DNA of 33,141 bases from Ruminococcus sp. CAG:254 (GTDB taxonomy: Bacteria; Bacillota; Clostridia; Oscillospirales; Ruminococcaceae), in the NCBI GenBank assembly GCA_000433635.1, contig HF997908.1:1-33141 (forward strand). Reading direction: 5' to 3'. Made by a program: the position numbers and the translations under genes. This document shows positions 7,661 to 13,756 of the stretch, piece by piece. Within the stretch, counting starts at the first letter, position 1; each line of letters starts with the position of its first letter. A model generated the notes under the pieces. That model made no database searches. It was given only the letters and a program-made list of their open reading frames with translations, and was not told the DNA's origin.

Positions 7661-7737
7661 AAACAAAAAACAAAAGGTGCACGAGAACGAATCTGGTTCT
7701 CATGCACCTTTGCATCTGTCGAATTTGTTTTTTGTTT
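7661..7737 (-). terminator. Nested inverted repeat / attenuator in the leader of the Fe-S flavoprotein operon
   Basis: The inner stem (7674-7688 with 7696-7710; 14 of 15 positions match, loop of 7) is followed on the minus strand by TTTTGTTTTTTGTTT, an intrinsic terminator. The U-rich tail (7661-7674 on +) is itself an exact reverse complement of an A-rich segment upstream of the hairpin in the transcript (7724-7737), so the tail can pair with the leader's 5' end around the hairpin. It lies about 35 nt after the promoter and before the first gene; the nearest upstream gene is divergent, so this cannot be the terminator of another minus-strand gene. Confidence 0.75.
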
Positions 7738-7745
7738 ATGGCTCT

Positions 7746-7774
7746 ATTATAGCATGGCATTTATCGCTTTTATT
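7746..7774 (-). promoter_or_regulatory. Extended -10 promoter for the flavoprotein operon
   Basis: Minus strand TGCTATAAT with TATAAT at 7751-7746. The -35 position (7774-7769) reads AATAAA and is poor, as often seen at activator-dependent promoters. The divergent AraC-type regulator is the natural candidate activator. Confidence 0.65.
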
Positions 7775-7911
7775 GAAAAAATCGGACATCATGAAACCGT
7801 TATTTTTCTTTTTTCACTGCCGAAAAACAGAAAAATTCCGCATTGGAAACTTTATTTTTGAAAGTCCATCGAAAAAGTCGCATACCAAAATAAGAAATCA
7901 TTCCCGTGCAA
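7775..7911. other. Divergent control region between flavoprotein operon and AraC regulator
   Basis: AT-rich intergenic DNA between two divergent promoters. The 7600-7983 gap thus holds a leader attenuator, two promoters and this presumed regulator-binding stretch. I see several loosely similar A-runs next to TCG/CCG but no convincing repeated operator. Confidence 0.4.
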
Positions 7912-7940
7912 TTGACAAAATCAGACACCATTTTTATAAT
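7912..7940 (+). promoter_or_regulatory. Sigma-A promoter for the first AraC-family gene
   Basis: TTGACA (7912-7917), 17-nt spacer, TATAAT (7935-7940), a full consensus promoter 44 nt before the start codon. Confidence 0.88.
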
Positions 7941-7983
7941 AGGAGATATTCCAAGACGTTTCTGCCGGAAAGGAGTCTTTTTG

Positions 7984-8847
7984 ATGAAAAATGCTTATCC
8001 ATCCTATCAGGAATTTCATATGCATCAACCGTTCTTTTCATTTGATGTCAAGCAATATGAAGAACAGGTACAGACCACGCCTTATACCGCACGGTTCTAT
8101 CAGTTCTCCACGCATAAAATTATTGACCGTTCGCAGAATCAGGATTTGTTCATGGTCTGTATTCCAGATGGCTGCGTGGATGTGGTCTTCATTCAGCACG
8201 ACCAGCAATTCAAACTGGAACTCATTGGTTCTCCGCTCGCCCGAAAGCCGCTGATTGTCTATCCGGATGCTGCCTACTTCGGAATCCGGATGAAACCGGG
8301 GATGTTCTTCCCAGATGTTCCGCTTTCGATTCGAGAAGTCACCAACACCGAAACCTTTGTTCCGCAACTTTCTCCGGCAGTCTGTTCCCTGATGGAGCGA
8401 CTGTTTGCAACAGAACAGCTCTCCGAACGGGTTGCCATCGTGCAATCGGAACTGGCACAAACAGAACCGGAATCCTGCACCGTTCCGGAAACTGTACAGG
8501 ATATGCTATATTTAATGGCATCCTCCAACGGAGAATTGGAAATCAGCGAAATGGCAGAAACGCTTTGCTATTCCGAACGCCACCTCAACCGGATGTTCTC
8601 GAAAGCACTGGGCTATGCTCCGAAAATGTTTGCCCGTATCACACGCTTTCAAGCTGCCCTGCATACCATGATGCAGCAATCCCATGAAGAAAAGAGCATC
8701 TCTGACTATATTACCATGTTTCACTACGCTGACCAAGCCCATTTCCAGCGGGAATGCAAAGAATTTACCGGACTGACCCCGAAACATTTTGTAGACTACT
8801 ATCTGCATACCGTCTGTCCACAGCAGGAGGGAAAGAAACCGATATGA
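7984..8847 (+). CDS. AraC-family transcriptional regulator (PDGCVDVVF type)
   Basis: A 287-residue regulator. The N-terminal sensor part carries PDGCVDVVF (about 62-70), typical of a subgroup of AraC regulators whose N-terminal domain is often annotated DUF6597. The C-terminal about 100 residues form the double helix-turn-helix: ISEMAETLCYSERHLNRMFSK, then FHYADQAHFQRECKEFTGLTPKHF. The ATG at 7984 has AAGGAG 8-10 nt upstream; an upstream in-frame extension to 7906 would overlap the promoter and is rejected. It is divergent to the flavoprotein operon, which makes it the likely activator of that operon's weak -35 promoter. Its inducer is unknown. It overlaps the next gene by four nt (ATGA). Confidence 0.92.
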   Translation: MKNAYPSYQEFHMHQPFFSFDVKQYEEQVQTTPYTARFYQFSTHKIIDRSQNQDLFMVCIPDGCVDVVFIQHDQQFKLELIGSPLARKPLIVYPDAAYFGIRMKPGMFFPDVPLSIREVTNTETFVPQLSPAVCSLMERLFATEQLSERVAIVQSELAQTEPESCTVPETVQDMLYLMASSNGELEISEMAETLCYSERHLNRMFSKALGYAPKMFARITRFQAALHTMMQQSHEEKSISDYITMFHYADQAHFQRECKEFTGLTPKHFVDYYLHTVCPQQEGKKPI

Positions 8848-9314
8848 ACTCAACTGCATTACAAATCTATTCCTTTTTCATGCGTACCAATCTGCAATTT
8901 GTGCGGTACTGTCATCCGGCTTACACCAACCGCAATCAATGGAAAAGCCTGCTGAAAAAGTCAAAATTAGAAGCAACCATGCCAGTTTGCAGCGTGATTC
9001 CGCACCAATCCGGCTATGCACTCTATCTGCACCCAGAAGAAACCCCTGCACCATCCGGTTCAGAATCCTTGACCGCTGCTTGCTGTACGCTGCTGCACTG
9101 CCTTCCGCATACGCTCTCACCGTTGGGGCTGCTGTTTGATGCCCAAAATCAATGTCCGCTCTATGTGCACCCCGATTTTCAGTCGGTTTCTCACTGGTGG
9201 TTCTCGCCCTGTTCGGATGTTTCCAGCGTTTTTCTGTCGCAAAATGTCTTTCTGGAACAGTTTCTGCCACAGATTCATCATCCCATTTATTGGGAATCCG
9301 GATTCGATTCATGA
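8844..9314 (+). CDS. Hypothetical protein translationally coupled to AraC regulator
   Basis: A 156-residue protein I do not recognise. The ATG at 8844 overlaps the regulator's TGA (ATGA), with AGGAGG about 13 nt upstream inside the regulator gene, so the two are co-translated. The sequence has no signal peptide or clear membrane segment, is rich in Ser, His, Pro, Trp and Cys, and its central part (LTAACCTLLHCLPHTLSP) could be a hydrophobic helix. Tight coupling suggests it works with the regulator or in the same response, possibly as a small ligand or protein-binding partner. That is inference only. Confidence 0.7.
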   Translation: MNSTALQIYSFFMRTNLQFVRYCHPAYTNRNQWKSLLKKSKLEATMPVCSVIPHQSGYALYLHPEETPAPSGSESLTAACCTLLHCLPHTLSPLGLLFDAQNQCPLYVHPDFQSVSHWWFSPCSDVSSVFLSQNVFLEQFLPQIHHPIYWESGFDS

Positions 9315-9373
9315 TGAACTCATAAAATTTCTGATTTTTCAAAAATAAATTGCCATATTTTCGATTTTGCCTC

Positions 9374-9402
9374 TTGTGTTTCTACAAAATATGTGTTATA
9401 AT
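9374..9402 (+). promoter_or_regulatory. Promoter for the second AraC-family gene
   Basis: TTGTGT (9374-9379), 17-nt spacer, TATAAT (9397-9402) with TG one base before the -10 (extended -10). It is 43 nt upstream of the ATG. Confidence 0.75.
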
Positions 9403-9445
9403 TAAGATAGTTTCATTTTCAGCTTGGTCAGGGGGCAAAATCATT

Positions 9446-10201
9446 ATGGCAACAAATTTTTATCAAAAAAACAAATCGAAACAAAAAGTCCTACATTATC
9501 CAACCGAAATCCGCTCCCGATTCTATCAACTGGTCAGCAGCGGAAATTTACAGGAAGTAGAAGCATTTCTAGAAAAAAAAGATTTCCGAAAACTCTGTGA
9601 CAACAATGTTCTTTCAGAAACTTCCGTTCAAAATATGCGGTATCATTTCATCGTCACCGTTACCATGCTCACACATTTCTGCATACAAGCCGGCATGCCG
9701 GAAGTACAAGCGTTCGACATTCAAGACAACTACATCCAATCTGCCGACCAAACCCACCGACTGGTGGACATGGAAGCCCTGCACGATGAAGCCTGTATGG
9801 AATACGCACTGAAAATGAAACGGCTGCAAAAACAAGATATTTCCTCGAAACATATTGCAATTTGTATCAATTACATTCACCAGAACATCCGAAAAAAGCT
9901 ATCTGTTCCGGATATTGCAGAATATTTACAGCTGCATCCCAGTTATCTTTCCAAACTCTTTCAAGAGCAAATGGGCTGTTCCATTCACAGTTATATCCTC
10001 ATACAAAAAATGGAGGAGGCAAAAAATCTGCTGCGTTATACGGATTATCCCTGCCGGAGCATTGCCGCTTCGCTTGCCTTTTCCTCCCAGAGCCATTTTA
10101 TTCAGCTGTTCCAAAAATACACGCACTTAACACCGAAACAATACCGGAATCAGCAGTCCCGTAATAATATGATTGCCGAACCAGAAGAGATAGAGTCATA
10201 A
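9446..10201 (+). CDS. AraC-family transcriptional regulator (YesN-like)
   Basis: A 251-residue regulator. The N-terminal about 140 residues are helical with the NMRYHFIVTVTMLTHFCIQAG stretch common in AraC/YesN-type regulators of Firmicutes. The C-terminal HTH pair is clear: LSVPDIAEYLQLHPSYLSKLFQEQMG and SIAASLAFSSQSHFIQLFQKYTHLTPKQYR. The ATG at 9446 is preferred over an upstream in-frame extension to 9350, which would include the promoter; AGGGGG lies 11 nt upstream. A strong terminator follows the stop directly, so this is a monocistronic gene. Its targets could be the neighbouring nitrogen/redox genes, but the sequence does not show this. Confidence 0.92.
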   Translation: MATNFYQKNKSKQKVLHYPTEIRSRFYQLVSSGNLQEVEAFLEKKDFRKLCDNNVLSETSVQNMRYHFIVTVTMLTHFCIQAGMPEVQAFDIQDNYIQSADQTHRLVDMEALHDEACMEYALKMKRLQKQDISSKHIAICINYIHQNIRKKLSVPDIAEYLQLHPSYLSKLFQEQMGCSIHSYILIQKMEEAKNLLRYTDYPCRSIAASLAFSSQSHFIQLFQKYTHLTPKQYRNQQSRNNMIAEPEEIES

Positions 10202-10244
10202 AAATACCGCCAATACAAATTATTTGTACGGCGGTATTTTTTCT
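10201..10244 (+). terminator. Rho-independent terminator of the second AraC gene
   Basis: Outer stem AAAATACCGCC (10201-10211) with 10230-10240, and an inner stem TACAAA/TTTGTA, followed by a T-run. It starts at the stop codon. Confidence 0.9.
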
Positions 10245-10280
10245 TGCACATCGCAGGATTCTTCATCTCCTGTCTTTTTG

Positions 10281-10733
10281 CTATACTGGAATCGTTTTCA
10301 AGCACTTCCTAGTCGACTGGAATGAAAGCTGCATACAACCGTTTCGGTTGCCATTCGTGTCGTCTATGCGGTTGGCTTTCGGGCAGTTCCAGCGATGTTC
10401 TTGCCCAGAGAAATCCGCAAGTGAAACGCGTTCTGATTCTGCTGCAAACTGGTCGCTGTCGGTTTTCCCATTCATGCCCTGCAAGTCAGATGCTGCCTGT
10501 CGACCACCAGGCAACATGGCACGTATGGTTTGTTGTTCTATTTCTCCGACATGGTTGCTGCAAGAAAGCAACGGTTTCCCCTGCAATCCGGTACTTTATC
10601 GGAACTGCATCTGCCTGCATCTTGGCTCATAGAAGTCCCGTTCTTGTTTTTTGTTGTGAAATTCCATAAGCTCTGTTCCTATATGAAGCACCTCATGAAG
10701 GTTGTTGGTTTTCATGATATGCATTTCTCCCAT
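10281..10733 (-). pseudogene. Possible decayed or interrupted small gene, family unknown
   Basis: In one minus-strand frame an ATG (10733, or the ATG at 10715 preceded by GGGAG) opens a hydrophilic peptide of 39-45 residues (MKTNNLHEVLHIGTELMEFH and on) ending at a TAA (10598-10596). The same frame then stays open to 10281 for about 100 further residues (LLSCSNHVGEIEQQTIRAML, later FSGQEHRWNCPKANR). A full sigma-A promoter and a promoter-proximal terminator lie upstream on the same strand. This may be a short gene followed by non-coding DNA, or a broken gene with an in-frame stop. I do not recognise the family. No other ORF in 10245-10795 is convincing. Confidence 0.3.
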
Positions 10734-10793
10734 CTGTAACTTTTTATTGTCTTGTAGCTGCAATCTTTTACCATGAATAGGTTATAAAAGAAA

Positions 10794-10828
10794 AGACGCC
10801 TTCCTCATTTCTGAGAAAGGCGTCTTTG
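10794..10828 (-). terminator. Promoter-proximal terminator downstream of lipoprotein gene
   Basis: A 16-bp stem capped by a GAAA tetraloop, outer arms AAAGACGCC/GGCGTCTTT, followed on the minus strand by TCTTTT. It ends the lipoprotein transcript but also lies only about 15 nt after the start point predicted for the promoter at 10847-10875, so that promoter alone would give an RNA of about 45-50 nt. Confidence 0.85.
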
Positions 10829-10846
10829 CCCACATTCATTTCTCTT

Positions 10847-10875
10847 ATTATATCAGAATTCGCACGGATTGTCAA
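10847..10875 (-). promoter_or_regulatory. Consensus promoter between lipoprotein gene and its terminator
   Basis: Minus strand TTGACA (10875-10870), 17-nt spacer, TATAAT (10852-10847). It points into the stretch with the possible broken gene at 10281-10733. Confidence 0.85.
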
Positions 10876-10894
10876 GCGTTTTTCAAAAAAATTT

Positions 10895-11533
10895 TTATTC
10901 CTGCGATTCCAGCGTTGTTTCCAGTTCTGTTGATTCCGTTTGCAACGCTGGTTCTGTAGTCTGCAATTCCGATTCTATGGACGTTTCTGATTCAGACACT
11001 GCCCCGTTGGAAACAAAATCGTGAAAGGTCAGAACCGCATTTTGATTCTTCATCGAGAAAATCGCCGGAACGCCCTCTGCTGTCATGGTCAGTTCATAGC
11101 TGCCAGCCTCCAAATCACCGCTCAACACCATACCGCCATCTTTCGATGTGCCCTGCAAGGTGGACTCCTCTGCAAGCTGGTCGGCTGCTAAAATAAACTG
11201 ATACAAAATCGACTTTGCCGGCAGAGCTGTCTGCGGAACGGAAAATGCCAGCCCTTTATAAGAGGCAGTCACTTCCCCTTTCTGGAAATCCAGCCGTACC
11301 CCTGCCAGCTGGGACGGCTCGGAAAAGGAAACATTCCATTCCCCTGCCCCCACTCGCTGCATCGTTCCCTCTGCGGTCATCTCCTCTAGTTCCATGGTAA
11401 CGCCTGTTGTAAAAGCGGTGTTCAGCTGATTGCTGGATGTGGTACTGCCGCCTCCAACGCCAACGCCGCTGCAACCGGTCATCAGGAAACAGGCTGTCAT
11501 GGTAAATGCAAAGCCAATCATTGGTATTTTCAT
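10895..11533 (-). CDS. Predicted lipoprotein
   Basis: A 212-residue secreted lipoprotein of unknown function. The N-terminus has a short basic start, a hydrophobic core and the lipobox-like LMTGC with lipid-anchored Cys at residue 21, followed by a Gly/Ser spacer. The mature domain (about 35-175) looks beta-rich (GVRLDFQKGEVTASYKGLAF) and resembles small uncharacterised lipoproteins that may bind hydrophobic or peptide ligands; the C-terminal about 40 residues are rich in Ser, Thr and Glu. The ATG (11531-11533) has GGAGG 8 nt upstream; an in-frame extension to 11560 lacks a ribosome site. It follows the decayed nnrD copy on the same strand. Confidence 0.8.
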   Translation of the reverse strand: MKIPMIGFAFTMTACFLMTGCSGVGVGGGSTTSSNQLNTAFTTGVTMELEEMTAEGTMQRVGAGEWNVSFSEPSQLAGVRLDFQKGEVTASYKGLAFSVPQTALPAKSILYQFILAADQLAEESTLQGTSKDGGMVLSGDLEAGSYELTMTAEGVPAIFSMKNQNAVLTFHDFVSNGAVSESETSIESELQTTEPALQTESTELETTLESQE

Positions 11534-11582
11534 CTCTGTGCCTCCGTTTTTCTTGTTCAAGGATACCGTTTTTGGTCTTCCG

Positions 11583-11748
11583 GCTGCACAAAGCTGTCAG
11601 CTTTTTTCTTATTCTTTCGCTGTCCGTTCCTGTTCCAACTTCAAAAAGACTTCCGGCAGGCAACGCAGTAAATCCTGCGGCAGCATTGCCTGTTCGGAAT
11701 ATCGTGCTGCTGCAACATCGCCTGCCAGCCCGTGCAGATATGCTCCGG
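11583..11748 (-). pseudogene. Decayed partial duplicate of the nnrD 3' end
   Basis: The 166 bases from 11583 match 11791-11956 with about six substitutions (roughly 96% identical), period 208 bp. The copy keeps the nnrD C-terminal residues (AYLHGLAGD, YSEQAMLPQDLL, CLPEVFLKLEQERTAKE), but the part before them (to about 11797) has two internal deletions compared with intact nnrD: QFSGTLV is joined to a frameshifted remnant of the IIQQGTT region and then directly to GAYLHG. It has no start site and lacks the ATP-binding core, so it is not functional. Confidence 0.85.
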
Positions 11749-11956
11749 CGTTGTTCCCTGTTGAATGATTGACCAACGTGCCGGAAAACTGCTGCACAAA
11801 GCTGTCAGCTTTTTTCTTATTCTTTCGCTGTCCGTTCCTGTTCCAACTTCAAAAAGACTTCCGGCAGGCAATGCAGTAAATCTTGCGGCAACATTGCCTG
11901 TTCGGAATATCGTGCTGCTGCAAAATCACCTGCTAGCCCGTGCAGATATGCTCCGG
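11583..11956. repeat. Direct repeat (two units, 208-bp period) covering nnrD C-terminus
   Basis: Units 11583-11748 and 11791-11956. The junction between the units reads GCCGGAAAACTGCT followed by GCACAAAGCTG, where the intact gene at about 12127 reads GCCGGAAAACTGCTTGC. This is consistent with joining at a short CTGC microhomology. Confidence 0.88.
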
Positions 11957-12707
11957 CACACGCTGCATCATACGGGGAAAGCCCCTGTGCAGCGAAAGCT
12001 GCAATCATACCTGCTAAAACATCCCCTGAACCGCCTCGGCTCATGCCCGGATTGCCAGTCGGATTCTGAATTGCCGTTGTTCCCTGCTGAATGATTGTGC
12101 CTGCACCTTTCAAAACCAACGTGCCGGAAAACTGCTTGCAAAACTCCGCTGCACATTGTGGACGATTTGCCTGCACTGCGGCGGTAGTTGTTCCGGATAG
12201 CCGTGCCATTTCTCCGGGATGCGGTGTCAGAATCCAATTTGGTTTTTGCTTCTGCATGATATCTATGCAGGAAGCAAGGGCATTTAGACCATCTGCATCC
12301 ATAATCAGTGGGCATTCGACTAAATTCACCACATTTCGCAGCAATTCCTGCGTGGCAGCGGTATTGCCCAAACCGCAGCCAATCAGCACCGCAGAGGCTT
12401 GTTTCAATGCTGGCTGCAAAACAACTGCATTCTTCTCCCAGCAGATTTCTCCTGTTTCGGTTGTCTGCATTGGCAGATAAACGGCTTCATAAATCTGCGA
12501 TGCCAGAATCGGCAAATTTCGCTCGGTGGTTGCAACCTTTACTAAGCCTGCTCCGCTGCGTAACGCTGCCAATGTGGACAGGGCACACGCTCCCGGCATC
12601 CGGTTGCTGCCTGTGATACAAAGCAGCGTGCCAAATGTTCCCTTGTGGCTGTTTCGGTTTCGCTTCGGAAAATATCCGCAAATGGTTTTCCATGATAATT
12701 CTTGCAT
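11817..12707 (-). CDS. nnrD: ADP-dependent NAD(P)H-hydrate dehydratase
   Basis: A 296-residue ribokinase-fold metabolite-repair enzyme that dehydrates damaged NAD(P)H hydrates at the expense of ADP. Family motifs in order: HKGTFGTLLCITGSNRMPGA, RSGAGLVKVAT, IGCGLGN, DADGLNAL, LTPHPGEMARL, VLKGAGTII, GNPGMSRGGSGDVLAGMIAA (the anion-hole/catalytic GSGD) and AYLHGLAGD. It is the stand-alone dehydratase without the N-terminal epimerase (NnrE) domain. The ATG (12705-12707) follows GGAG with an 8-nt gap; an in-frame extension to 12758 runs through a terminator hairpin and is rejected. No promoter is visible between that terminator and the start, so expression by read-through from sortase or from an unrecognised promoter is likely. 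Confidence 0.93.
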   Translation of the reverse strand: MQELSWKTICGYFPKRNRNSHKGTFGTLLCITGSNRMPGACALSTLAALRSGAGLVKVATTERNLPILASQIYEAVYLPMQTTETGEICWEKNAVVLQPALKQASAVLIGCGLGNTAATQELLRNVVNLVECPLIMDADGLNALASCIDIMQKQKPNWILTPHPGEMARLSGTTTAAVQANRPQCAAEFCKQFSGTLVLKGAGTIIQQGTTAIQNPTGNPGMSRGGSGDVLAGMIAAFAAQGLSPYDAACAGAYLHGLAGDFAAARYSEQAMLPQDLLHCLPEVFLKLEQERTAKE

Positions 12708-12733
12708 TGTTTTTTCTCCTGTTCGTTCTGGAT

Positions 12734-12770
12734 AAAAAAGCGGAACTGTACGCAACAATTCCGCTTTTCC
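12734..12770 (-). terminator. Terminator downstream of sortase gene
   Basis: Arms 12736-12745 and 12759-12768 (AAAAGCGGAA / TTCCGCTTTT) with a 13-nt loop; the minus-strand continuation is TTATCC after six T. A-rich on both sides, so it could work in both directions. Confidence 0.8.
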
Positions 12771-12784
12771 GTTTTCTGTTGATA

Positions 12785-13630
12785 TTACCGCTCACCTAAG
12801 CAACGGGCAAAAATCACGCACCGCATTCCGTCATCATCGCCGGAATTGCACGTCTGTAACACAATGACATTGCTGTCTAAGTATTCTTTCACATCATCTT
12901 TTCCGTACCACACGAGCGATGTTTTCTTGATTTGCTGTAAGTATTCCAGATACTCTTCTTTGTTCATGGTCAAGCCCTTATTCGGTCGCCAGTAAGAAAA
13001 CTCTGCTCCGGATTCCCCATACAGCACGTTGGCAGAGAGCACTTCATACAGATACCGCTTCTCGGTAGAGGCAACTTCAAAATACGGGTGGCTCTTGCCC
13101 CAAGCCGGGTCTTTGAAATACTTGATGTTGCTGAACATCGTACCGGCTGCCATATTGTGCCCATACAGCAGTGTCATCGTTGTTTTGTCAATATTGCCCC
13201 GATAGTCTTCATAGATGCAGCCTGCGAAGCTTTCCTGTTCCATCCAGTCCAGATGCAAGAAATAATTGTTGTCCTCTGCCTGCATAATCGGGTAATCAAT
13301 GACCGTATCCGGAATATAAATCCAGCCGACCAGCTTCGGACTGCTTGCCTTATGCTGTTTCACGGATGTCATGTCGATATGCATTGTATAGTCCACGGAT
13401 ACGGTGGCGGTTGTCGTGGTGGTTGTCATCGTGGTGGTCGTGGTTGTGGTGGTTGTTTCAGTCGTTGTCGTGGTGGTGGTGGTTTCCGTAATAATCGGAA
13501 ATTGTGCAGGCGTTTCTACTTTTACTGTCGTCTGACAGGTATAGAAAAAAAGAACGATTGCAACCGTCATCAATGTCAACAAGACAACGAAAAATGGCAG
13601 CCATTTTCTTCTCTCATCATTTCGCTTCAT
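12785..13630 (-). CDS. Class B sortase with Thr-rich stalk
   Basis: A 281-residue membrane-anchored transpeptidase that links surface proteins to the cell wall. Residues 11-31 form an N-terminal membrane anchor; residues about 48-77 are a Thr/Glu-rich linker; the catalytic domain (about 95-281) has VGWIYIPDTVIDYPIMQ, LLYGHNM (His158), LQTCNSG (Cys261) and MRCVIFAR (Arg270), the His-Cys-Arg triad, and a SrtB-like overall layout. The low-complexity stalk is unusual for a sortase and matches linkers of the neighbouring lysozyme and the cellulosomal enzymes. The ATG at 13628-13630 is chosen; a TTG at 13645 sits immediately on the AAAGGA site and is less likely. It has its own consensus promoter and lies downstream of the lysozyme gene. 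Likely substrates are cell-wall-anchored scaffoldins or other surface proteins not in this window. Confidence 0.9.
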   Translation of the reverse strand: MKRNDERRKWLPFFVVLLTLMTVAIVLFFYTCQTTVKVETPAQFPIITETTTTTTTTETTTTTTTTTMTTTTTTATVSVDYTMHIDMTSVKQHKASSPKLVGWIYIPDTVIDYPIMQAEDNNYFLHLDWMEQESFAGCIYEDYRGNIDKTTMTLLYGHNMAAGTMFSNIKYFKDPAWGKSHPYFEVASTEKRYLYEVLSANVLYGESGAEFSYWRPNKGLTMNKEEYLEYLQQIKKTSLVWYGKDDVKEYLDSNVIVLQTCNSGDDDGMRCVIFARCLGER

Positions 13631-13668
13631 CCTGATTTTTTTCAATCCTTTCCATTTCAGATGCTTTT

Positions 13669-13697
13669 ATTATACACAGAAACTTCTAAATTGTCAA
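13669..13697 (-). promoter_or_regulatory. Sigma-A promoter for sortase
   Basis: Minus strand TTGACA (13697-13692), 17-nt spacer, TATAAT (13674-13669), 39 nt before the ATG. Confidence 0.88.
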
Positions 13698-13700
13698 GAA

Positions 13701-13737
13701 AAAAATGGGAGGCAATTGTGAAATTGCCCCCGATTTT
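13701..13737 (-). terminator. Terminator of the GH25 lysozyme gene
   Basis: Stem of GGGGGCAATT with AATTGCCTCC around a TCAC loop (arms 13722-13731 and 13708-13717), followed by ATTTTTTTC. It runs directly into the sortase -35 element. Confidence 0.88.
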
Positions 13738-13756
13738 TTCATGATTTTGTTACGAA

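Noticed and set aside
7600..7983. A known metabolite riboswitch in the divergent region
   Set aside because: The leader is only about 140 nt with a single nested hairpin and shows no conserved core of any riboswitch class I know.
10322..10669. Plus-strand ORFs in the gene-poor stretch (also 10348-10632)
   Set aside because: No ribosome site, Cys/Trp/Arg-rich composition typical of chance frames; the minus strand has better promoter and start signals.
11583..11956. Insertion sequence causing the direct repeat
   Set aside because: No transposase, no terminal inverted repeats; the repeat is derived from nnrD itself.
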